A DNA stretch of 64,000 bases, from NCBI RefSeq assembly GCF_028421645.1, contig NZ_CP116887.1:4523501-4587500 (forward strand), written 5' to 3'. Numbering within the stretch: the first letter of the stretch is position 1; every line of letters starts with the position of its first letter. Below the pieces are notes generated by a model that worked only from the letters and a program-made list of their open reading frames with translations, did no database searches and was not told the DNA's origin. Below are positions 56,874 to 64,000 of this stretch, piece by piece. The DNA is from Aneurinibacillus sp. Ricciae_BoGa-3. GTDB taxonomy: Bacteria > Bacillota > Bacilli > Aneurinibacillales > Aneurinibacillaceae. Position numbers and translations under genes: made by a program.

Positions 56874-57615
56874 CAAAAGGATAGTAGCCATTGTTCAAGC
56901 ACGAATGACATCTACTCGCCTTCCCGGAAAAGCTTTAAAAACAGTGTTAGAAAAATCTTTGCTTGAATATCAATTGGAAAGACTTACGCAAACTACTATG
57001 TTAGACAATATTGTAGTAGCGACTACAATAAATACAACGGACCAACCCATCGTTGATTTATGCAAAAAATTGAAAGTGAACTATTATAGAGGATCAGAAA
57101 ACCATGTTCTTTCTCGATATTATGAAGCCGCACATATGTTTCAAGCGCAAATTGTGGTGCGTTTAACATCTGATTGCCCACTGATCGATCCTCAGGTAGT
57201 AGACGATGTTATTAATGCTTATCTTCATGGTACCGAACATTATGATTATGTTTCTAACACTTTAACTCGAACATATCCACGCGGCTTAGATGTTGAGGTG
57301 TTCTCAATAGCAGCATTATCGGAGGCGTACAAAAGGGCTTCATCCCCTGCTGAAATCGAACATGTCACACCATACATTTATCACCCACATAATAATTTTC
57401 GCTTAGGAAACCTGGGGTATAAAGAAGATAAGAGTTTTTACAGATGGACCGTAGATACTCCGGAAGATTTCGAGTTGATTAAAAATATTATTGAGTCTTT
57501 ATATCCCATTAACTGTGATTTTAAAATGCTGGATGTCTTTGAACTATTAACACACCACCCAGAATGGCCATTAATCAATCAGCATATTGAACAAAAAAGC
57601 TTGGAGAATAAGTGA
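56863..57615 (+). CDS. pseF: pseudaminic acid cytidylyltransferase, step 6
   Basis: Activates pseudaminic acid to CMP-pseudaminic acid. The 250 residues have the sugar-nucleotide transferase start VAIVQARMTSTRLPGKAL and RLTSDCPLIDPQVVD, and the family shape of PseF rather than NeuA. It begins inside the end of pseC and ends just before pseG. A spore-coat SpsF-type transferase is the nearest alternative, as the two families are similar. Confidence 0.88.
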   Translation: MANNKRIVAIVQARMTSTRLPGKALKTVLEKSLLEYQLERLTQTTMLDNIVVATTINTTDQPIVDLCKKLKVNYYRGSENHVLSRYYEAAHMFQAQIVVRLTSDCPLIDPQVVDDVINAYLHGTEHYDYVSNTLTRTYPRGLDVEVFSIAALSEAYKRASSPAEIEHVTPYIYHPHNNFRLGNLGYKEDKSFYRWTVDTPEDFELIKNIIESLYPINCDFKMLDVFELLTHHPEWPLINQHIEQKSLENK

Positions 57616-57616
57616 T

Positions 57617-58711
57617 ATGAATGTTTTCGTTCGAGCGGATGCATCGGTAGAAATCGGAACAGGCCACGTTATGAGATGTATAACACTGGCAGAACGGCTG
57701 CGAGAACTGGGAGCGAATGTCTCATTTATATCGCGTTCTCACGAAGGAAATTTGAACAAATGGATAAATGATGAAAAAAACTTTTCTATTTATGAGCTGG
57801 CAATTGACTCTGAATGGCAAAGTAGTTGTACAGAGAGACGGGCCTTGTACGAGCGATGGCTTGGTACATCGATAGAAAAAGATGCATATGAAACGCAACA
57901 AATTTTGATTAAACAAGATGCGGATGTAGATTGGATTATTGTTGACCATTATGCATTAGATGAACGATGGGAAAGGGAACTTCGGCCATACTCCAGGAAA
58001 ATTATGGTCATTGATGACTTGGCAAATCGAAAGCATGATTGCGATGTGTTACTCGATCAGAATTTGTATGACGATATGGAAGTAAGGTATACGGGACTCG
58101 TTCCTATTGAGTGTGAAACATTATTTGGACCTTCATTTGCTTTATTGCGTAAAGAGTTTATCGAGGCAAGAAAAACGTTGCATAAGAGACAGGAACAGAT
58201 TAAACGCATGCTTGTTTTCTTTGGCGGAAGCGATCCGACTAACGAAACGATGAAGACAATTAAAGCGATTCGATTATTAACTCGTCCGGATATTACTGTC
58301 GATGTTGTGGTAGGCAAATCAAACCCTAACAAAGAACAAATCAAAAATTGTTGTACACAAATAGGAAATGTAAATTTTCATTGTCAAGTCAGTAATATGG
58401 CTGAACTAATGGGAAAAGCTGATCTTGCTATTGGAGCTGGGGGTTCGGCAACCTGGGAGCGATGTTGTTTAGGTTTATATTCCATATTAGTTGCCATTGC
58501 AGATAATCAAATAGTTGTATGTGAATACTTGCAAAAAAACAATATTTGCACTTATATTGGGGAATCGAGCAATTTAACAGTTTTAAAAATTAGGGACGCT
58601 TTAGATCAAATATTATGCAATTCTGTACATCTAGCATCGAAGCAAAAAGCATTAATGCAACTTGTCGATGGAAAAGGTGTTGACCGTGTAAGCACTCAAT
58701 TAATTAGATAG
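57617..58711 (+). CDS. pseG: UDP-2,4-diacetamido-trideoxy-altrose hydrolase, step 4
   Basis: Removes UDP from the acetylated intermediate. The 364-residue GT-B-like protein opens with FVRADASVEIGTGHVMRCIT, which includes the catalytic His and the G-loop. FFGGSDPTNETMKTIKAI and AIGAGGSATWERCCLGL follow. ATG 57617 matches the PseG N-terminus; the frame opens at 57587 inside pseF. Ends 34 bases before pseH. Confidence 0.92.
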   Translation: MNVFVRADASVEIGTGHVMRCITLAERLRELGANVSFISRSHEGNLNKWINDEKNFSIYELAIDSEWQSSCTERRALYERWLGTSIEKDAYETQQILIKQDADVDWIIVDHYALDERWERELRPYSRKIMVIDDLANRKHDCDVLLDQNLYDDMEVRYTGLVPIECETLFGPSFALLRKEFIEARKTLHKRQEQIKRMLVFFGGSDPTNETMKTIKAIRLLTRPDITVDVVVGKSNPNKEQIKNCCTQIGNVNFHCQVSNMAELMGKADLAIGAGGSATWERCCLGLYSILVAIADNQIVVCEYLQKNNICTYIGESSNLTVLKIRDALDQILCNSVHLASKQKALMQLVDGKGVDRVSTQLIR

Positions 58712-58745
58712 CCCTTAATTTTTATAAACATAAGAGGACACTGAG

Positions 58746-59270
58746 ATGGTTACAAACAAATATTATAAACTTAGACTTATAAATGAAAATGACTTAAAGT
58801 TAATTTTATCATGGCGTAATTCAGAAAAGGTTCGTCGTAATATGTTCACAGACCATGAGATTTCAATAGATGAACATCGAAATTGGTTTCAAAACCTAGA
58901 GAAAAATAATACTGCTCTATATCTTATTTTTGAAATAGATAATCAGCCACGGGGTCTAGTAAGTTTTTCAGATATTGATTATGGAAATAAAAATTGTCTC
59001 TGGGGATTTTATTTAGGACAAGAAAACCTCCCTAAAGGAACGGGATATATTATGGGTTGTCTAGGCTTGCATTATGCTTTTACGGAAATGAAAATGAGAA
59101 AAGTTTGTGGAGAAGTATTTAATTTTAATAAAGTAAGTATTAATTATCATAAAAAGCTTGGATTTAAAGAGGAAGGGTATTTTAAAAAACATGTTTTAAA
59201 AAATGGTCAGTACGAAGATATAGTATGTTTTGCCTTATTCAGTGATCAGTGGGAATCTAAAAACTTATAA
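58746..59270 (+). CDS. pseH: UDP-4-amino-altrose N-acetyltransferase, step 3
   Basis: A 174-residue GNAT-family acetyltransferase that acetylates the C4 amine. It shows the acetyl-CoA binding stretch WGFYLGQENLPKGTGYIMGC and the KVCGEVFNFNKVSINYHKKLGF motif common to PseH and other sugar N-acetyltransferases. AGAGGACACTGAG precedes ATG 58746. Context supports PseH over ribosomal-protein acetylases. Confidence 0.85.
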   Translation: MVTNKYYKLRLINENDLKLILSWRNSEKVRRNMFTDHEISIDEHRNWFQNLEKNNTALYLIFEIDNQPRGLVSFSDIDYGNKNCLWGFYLGQENLPKGTGYIMGCLGLHYAFTEMKMRKVCGEVFNFNKVSINYHKKLGFKEEGYFKKHVLKNGQYEDIVCFALFSDQWESKNL

Positions 59271-59464
59271 ATAGTCGCAAATTTGATAAATACCAGTGAT
59301 AATCACATCAAACCGACGCTAGTATAAAAAATTTTGCATCTGTTGACCGCAGCCCGTTCTATTGTGGCTTTAGAATATCTAGCAAAATTGATGGGAACTA
59401 CTTAATGCTACTGAAATATTTATATTAGGAAGAAATCTAGTTGTTTAATAGTGAGGTGACTTGA

Positions 59465-60511
59465 GTGGATATAAAGGTTGATAATAAAACTATTGGTGCG
59501 GGCCAGCCTCCGTTCGTCATTGCTGAAATGTCTGGTAACCATAATCAATCGTTAGAGCGTGCCTTATCGATTGTAGAGGCCGCCGCAAAATCAGGCGTAC
59601 ATGCTTTGAAGTTACAAACCTACACAGCTGATACAATGACACTCGATATAGCTGATGGAGAATTTTTTATAAATGACCCTAACAGTTTATGGAAAGGGAA
59701 TTCTTTGTATAGCCTTTATCAACAGGCATATACACCATGGGAATGGCATAAGCCAATTTTCGATCGTTGTAAAGAGCTAGGAATCATTTGTTTTAGTTCA
59801 CCATTCGATGAGACGGCTGTTGATTTCCTTGAATCACTTGATGCACCTTTATACAAAATTGCCTCATTTGAAATTACAGATTTACCACTTGTTCGCAAGG
59901 TTGCATCCACCGGCAAACCAATGATCATCTCAACAGGGATGGCAACCCTTGCTGAAATTGATGAAACAGTACGTACCGCACGGGAGGCCGGCTGCAAGGA
60001 TATTATATTGCTAAAATGTACAAGTACATATCCAGCAACACCAGAAAATACGAACATTATGACAATTCCCCACATGCGTGAGTCATTTGGCTGCCAGGTA
60101 GGACTTTCCGATCATACAATGGGTATTGGGGTTGCAGTAGCAAGTGTTGCATTAGGCGCTACAGTAATCGAAAAACATTTCACTCTGCGACGTGCTGACG
60201 GAGGGGTAGATTCAGCTTTTTCGATAGAACCGCAAGAAATGGAGCAACTAATAACCGAAACGACAAGGGCATGGAAGTCACTTGGTTGTGTGCAATACGG
60301 AACAACAAATCTAGAAAAGCCGTCTTTAAAATATCGTCGTTCCCTGTATATAGTTGAGGATATTAAAATGGGAGAAGTGTTTACAAAAGAGAATTTACGA
60401 ATCATTCGTCCGGGTTTTGGACTGCCTCCTAAATACTATGAAACATTATTAGGAAAAAAAGTTTCATGTGATGTTAAGAAAGGCACACCAGTTACATTAG
60501 ACATATTATAA
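59465..60511 (+). CDS. pseI: pseudaminic acid synthase, step 5
   Basis: Condenses the altrose sugar with PEP. The 348 residues form the NeuB TIM barrel (FVIAEMSGNHNQSLERAL; CFSSPFDETAVDFLE; KPMIISTGMATLAEIDE; GLSDHTMG as LSDHTMGIGVAVA; EKHFTLRR) plus a C-terminal SAF antifreeze-like domain (RRSLYIVEDIKMGEVFTKEN). It starts at GTG 59465 with GAGGTGA seven bases upstream. A 194-base AT-rich gap with no gene lies before it. Confidence 0.95.
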   Translation: MDIKVDNKTIGAGQPPFVIAEMSGNHNQSLERALSIVEAAAKSGVHALKLQTYTADTMTLDIADGEFFINDPNSLWKGNSLYSLYQQAYTPWEWHKPIFDRCKELGIICFSSPFDETAVDFLESLDAPLYKIASFEITDLPLVRKVASTGKPMIISTGMATLAEIDETVRTAREAGCKDIILLKCTSTYPATPENTNIMTIPHMRESFGCQVGLSDHTMGIGVAVASVALGATVIEKHFTLRRADGGVDSAFSIEPQEMEQLITETTRAWKSLGCVQYGTTNLEKPSLKYRRSLYIVEDIKMGEVFTKENLRIIRPGFGLPPKYYETLLGKKVSCDVKKGTPVTLDIL

Positions 60512-60631
60512 TACCTTCTACCACCATTCTATAGGAGAAGCTTGCTTTCCCTATATATATTCTTAAACTGCTAATACCCAGTCCACCCTCATATAGGTGC
60601 ACTGGGTATTAGTCTTTAAAGTTATTATATA

Positions 60632-62448
60632 CTATTCGATAGCTTTTAATTGTTCAACTGCCGATTTCATAAAGTTAATCACTCGGTCAATTACAAAAGA
60701 AAAAGTCTGTAAAAAATGAACAATAATTTTTTGATTTTCAGCAAGTGTCTCAGGTAGTAATCGTTCCTCAATTTCGTATAATTTCCAATAACATGTCACA
60801 ACTTCAGCCTGCATAATAGTGAACCATAAAGGATGACCTTTAATATATTCTATAATCGCATTAGCTTCCTCAAGCTTTTGCAAAGATGACATTAATCTTT
60901 TTTGGTCCATAGAAGACTTTATTTTTAAACCATGGATCATTTGGTAGACATTTTGGCAATTGTCTAGAGCTTCTTCAAAACCTCTTATTTCATTTTCAAT
61001 TTTTTCAGTCGTTGATTGAACATCATTTACATAGCATGAAGTTTCATCAAGTAATTCCCTCTTAGAAAAAGAAGACGTACAATAGGTGGAAATCGCTTCC
61101 GGCAAGGTCATTTGTGTAGTATATTTTATGTTGGCCCCACCTTCTGTAGCATTAATAACAGCAAACTGATGTTTATATATTTGTAATTCAATCCATTCCC
61201 TAAACGAATTCCATATAACATTAGAACGGACCTGTCCACCATAATACCCTTCAACCTCTACAAATTCGTGGTGTGTGGGAATGTCTTTTTTGTCATAAAC
61301 TGTGCCGCTTGTATGGGATTTCGCACCGTTCTCCCCATATGCCAAATCCTGACCAATTAATATAATAGGAGATGCTCCAGTAAAAGCGGCAAAACCAAAT
61401 GCTACATGGGCACATGATTTCCCAATATTTATAAAAATATTATCCGGCAGACCTAGCATCTCTTGCAACCAATTATAATCTATCATCCCTTTCCGGAATG
61501 GCATGATAGTTCTACCTTTGAAGGATGAAAATACGTTAGGGGAAACTACTGGGGGGGCAATCAATGATACACTTCCAGGGATATATTTATCCTTATAAAA
61601 GTATTGGTATACCTCTTCAATGCGCTCAATGGATGCTACAAAATCAGGAGTAATACCTTCTTTTATTAGTCTTTCAATAATCGTATCTACTGCAATAATA
61701 ATGGCATTAGACTGAATATCTTTTAGATGATGAATATTTTTATCCAGTGATGGTCCAGCAGCCACAATAACAGCCGGTTTTCCTTTATATTTGTCTTTAA
61801 ACCGACTTACATTTTCAGATGTTAAGATGCGAGAAATATTCATTAAGTTATTATGTGTACCAATAAGGGCATCTTCTACAGAATTGCCTATGCTACCAGC
61901 CATGTATTTAACAGCTTGTATAACTTGTTGTACCGTATGCTTAACGGTTTCCATTTGATATGTGCGGTAAAAGTAGGTTGGATATACACGGAGATTACGT
62001 GCTCGTGTCAGAATTGGGAATTGTTGAACGTAACCATTTAAAAGATTCATGATATCATTCATATTTTGATTAGCAACCACACATACATTGTTCCGATCAA
62101 GAAATTTCATTTCTTTATGTTGCATAGCATGAAAAAAAGAGAAGAATTCGGTTCAATGATTAGAAAATGAGAATTATTATTGCTTTTTTCAATTAAATAT
62201 GAAATTTCTTGAACACTAGTGATTCCTATAATGACATGAAGTTCACGTAAAAATGGCCTTATTTCATAGCTCCTATCCACTTCATCCTTTACAAGATAGA
62301 CCTTACCTTTATCATCCGTAAAAAACTCTTCGCCAGCATCTATTCCAATATATTGATAGACCAAATCGCTTTGTTCAGGCATCTCTTCAATATAATGATG
62401 GCTATTTGCATAAAGCCGTGATAAATTATCTTCCCATGTTGTCTGCAT
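60632..62448 (-). pseudogene. Maf-type motility glycosyltransferase (DUF115/MptE-like), frameshifted
   Basis: Maf proteins transfer nonulosonic acids to flagellin. Codons from ATG 62448 (MQTTWEDNLSRL...) read to LIIEPNSSLFF and stop at 62107. A second frame, from 62125 to 60632, carries the rest, including the DUF115 core KPAVIVAAGPSLDKNIHHL and DTIIERLIKEGITPDFVASIE. The frames join with one extra T in the T7 run at 62132-62138, giving an intact protein of about 605 residues, the Maf length. The gene lies beside the pse operon and flagellin. The break could be a true mutation, slipped-strand phase variation, transcriptional slippage or a sequencing error. Confidence 0.85.
62132..62138 (-). 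repeat. homopolymer slip site in the Maf gene
   Basis: T7 on the coding strand (A7 on plus). Eight T would restore the frame through LFFHAMQHKEMKFLDRNNV. Confidence 0.8.
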
Positions 62449-62527
62449 AAATATCCTCCCGCCCTATTTCACTATACAAAATAAAAGATCGCTAGCTGTA
62501 AACCGTAAGCATTAATCATTAGTTGTT

Positions 62528-62568
62528 CTTTAGTAGATAAGAAAGCTATACTTTCTCATCTACTAAAG
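62528..62568. repeat. 18-bp inverted repeat upstream of the Maf gene
   Basis: CTTTAGTAGATAAGAAAG and CTTTCTCATCTACTAAAG pair with one wobble around CTATA. It adjoins the terminator hairpin of the second flagellin. It has no T run, so it may be a stability element. Confidence 0.6.
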
Positions 62569-62569
62569 A

Positions 62570-62601
62570 AGGGAGACCCCAGCAAACTAGGATCTCCCTC
62601 C
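62570..62601 (-). terminator. terminator after the second flagellin
   Basis: AGGGAGATCC pairs with GGGGTCTCCCT on the minus strand, then TTCTTT. Confidence 0.75.
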
Positions 62602-62616
62602 ATAATAAAACTATCA

Positions 62617-63840
62617 TTAACGGAGCAATTGAAGAACTTGCTGCGGTTGTTGGTTGGCTTGAGCCAGCATACCTTGAGCAGCCTGCGCGAGAATACTGTT
62701 CTTCGTATTTTCCATAACAGCTTTCGCCATATCCACATCACGGATACGGGATTCAGCAGTAGTGAGGTTTTCAGAAGATGTACCCAAATTGTTAATGGTA
62801 TGTTGCAAACGGTTTTCGAATGCCCCAAGTTTCGCACGTTCAGCCGAAACTTTTTGTGTGGCATTATCAATAACTTTAATAGCCGTATTTGCCCCTGCCT
62901 GTGTTGAAACGTCTAGGTTATTAACACCAAGTGCTTGCGAACGCATGTCGTTAATATCTATTTTAAGATTCTGACCACCATTAGCTCCAATTAATAATGT
63001 AGCACTACCATCTTTAGCTTGTACATCTCTAGCTTCTGTTGTTTCATTGAACGCAGACAATTTGCTACCAGCAACTGAATTAACATTTCCTTGGGCATCA
63101 GCAACAGAAATTGTAATACCCTCAATTGCATTAGCAGTTCCAGCAGCGGCTGCAGTTAGCTTTAACCCGCTTGCTGAAGCAGAAAGTGTAGCCCCACCAA
63201 TTTTAGCAGCTAAAGCAGTAATGTCTGCACTACCTGTAAGTGTTTGCGTATTCAACGCACCATTGACAGTATAGTTAATCGTAATAGTATCAGTCGATTT
63301 AATACCCAGGCTATTGCCGTTATTATCTGTTAAGTTAAATAATTTGGTGGCCGCAGTCGTAGCGCTGTTTACAGATTTATTTATGTTCTGGTTTGCAACT
63401 GCAGCAGCATTTTGTTTTGACATCGAACCATCTAACAGGTTTTTCGTATTGAATTGAGTGGTATTTCCAATCCGGTCAATCTCTTTTTCCAGTTGACCCA
63501 CTTCAGATTGGATATTTTTACGGTCTTGGTCTGTATTCGTATCATTGGATGATTGAACCGCTAATTCACGCATACGCTGGAGAATATCATGTGTTTCATT
63601 TAATGCACCCTCAGCTGTTTGAATCATTGAAATCCCGTCTTGTGAATTTCGAGTAGCCTGGTCTAATCCACGAATTTGGCCACGCATTTTTTCGGAAATG
63701 GCAAGACCTGCTGCATCATCCGCTGCGCCGTTAATGCGAAGGCCTGAAGAAAGTTGTTGAGTTGTTTTTGCTTGATTACCCTGGTTGATGTTTAACATCC
63801 GTAAAGAGTTAGCAGCCATACCATTGTAGTTAATAATCAT
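62617..63840 (-). CDS. flagellin (second copy)
   Basis: A 407-residue flagellin, a paralogue of the first copy. The ends are conserved (MIINYNGMAANSLRMLNINQ; GLRINGAADDAAGLAISEKM; SAERAKLGAFENRLQHTINN; final QVLQLLR). The N-terminus differs from the first copy at residues 2-22, and the central region (about 140-280) is Ala/Thr-rich and unlike it. It has its own sigma-D promoter 110 bases upstream, the closest to consensus in the window. It lies beside the pse and Maf genes. Confidence 0.95.
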   Translation of the reverse strand: MIINYNGMAANSLRMLNINQGNQAKTTQQLSSGLRINGAADDAAGLAISEKMRGQIRGLDQATRNSQDGISMIQTAEGALNETHDILQRMRELAVQSSNDTNTDQDRKNIQSEVGQLEKEIDRIGNTTQFNTKNLLDGSMSKQNAAAVANQNINKSVNSATTAATKLFNLTDNNGNSLGIKSTDTITINYTVNGALNTQTLTGSADITALAAKIGGATLSASASGLKLTAAAAGTANAIEGITISVADAQGNVNSVAGSKLSAFNETTEARDVQAKDGSATLLIGANGGQNLKIDINDMRSQALGVNNLDVSTQAGANTAIKVIDNATQKVSAERAKLGAFENRLQHTINNLGTSSENLTTAESRIRDVDMAKAVMENTKNSILAQAAQGMLAQANQQPQQVLQLLR

Positions 63841-63949
63841 TATTTATTCCTCCTTGATTTTTTCTATGAACGTCCTTGTTCATAGTTTTCTTAAATGATT
63901 AGAACAAAGAATCCATGTGGCGCCTGGGATATTTGTTCCTATATTTTAG

Positions 63950-63976
63950 TTATCGGAAAGTCCTTAATACTATTTA
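63950..63976 (-). promoter_or_regulatory. sigma-D promoter of the second flagellin
   Basis: TAAA (63973-63976), 16-base spacer, CCGATAA (63950-63956) on the minus strand, matching the consensus almost fully. Confidence 0.85.
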
Positions 63977-64000
63977 ATCCCTTTTAAAAAATATTTTTGA

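Overview
The window is a 64 kb stretch of a low-to-mid GC Gram-positive genome. Three things point to a flagellated Bacillales species: sigma-A and sigma-D type promoters with strong AGGAGG ribosome sites, a Bacillus-like gene order (uvrA-uvrB, csbA, minJ, ctpB, ftsX-ftsE, then prfB-secA-hpf and the flaG-fliD-fliS-hag motility block), and full-length HPF. The mix resembles Aneurinibacillus/Brevibacillus relatives, but I cannot name the species from sequence alone. Most genes lie on the minus strand.

Region by region: 1-4.4 kb holds excision repair (uvrA cut by the window edge, uvrB). 4.4-5.0 kb is a decayed IS605-type tnpB with its right end kept. 5.0-11.4 kb is a cell-envelope and division block: csbA, a MinJ-like PDZ membrane protein with a long structured leader, the protease ctpB, a catalytically intact coiled-coil M23 peptidase, ftsX and ftsE. 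11.6-17.2 kb is mixed: a HipA-like fragment, a secreted YncE/phosphoesterase fusion, a sodium:solute symporter behind a SAM riboswitch, and an OsmC protein. 17.3-32.3 kb is dominated by arginine synthesis in two transcription units, argG-argH and argC-argB-argD-carA-carB-argF. Each unit has a sigma-A promoter overlapped by ARG-box-like sites. Between them are a two-component system, a secreted coiled-coil protein and a free-standing DnaA-domain-I-like protein.

32.6-33.9 kb is an AT-rich three-gene cassette: two small proteins, one with a zinc ribbon, and a divergent uracil-DNA-glycosylase-fold protein. It looks acquired and is the best candidate here for something undescribed. 34-38.2 kb holds transporters (MFS, YitT, RarD) and a DsbA-like oxidoreductase. 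38.4-44.6 kb is the prfB (with its programmed frameshift)-secA-hpf block, an HD-GYP protein and a cold-shock protein. 44.7-46.4 kb is an amino-acid ABC uptake pair without its ATPase.

46.8-64 kb is a motility island. It holds two flagellins, two FliS-like chaperones, FliT-like, FliD, FlaG, a large FliK-domain protein and an FlhB-C-terminal-like protein, with four sigma-D-like promoters. It also holds a complete pseudaminic acid pathway (pseB, C, F, G, H, I) and a Maf-type flagellin glycosyltransferase gene. The Maf gene is split by a one-base slip in a run of seven T. Together these genes would build, export and cap flagellin filaments and decorate them with a nonulosonic acid, with the transfer step apparently off in this sequence.
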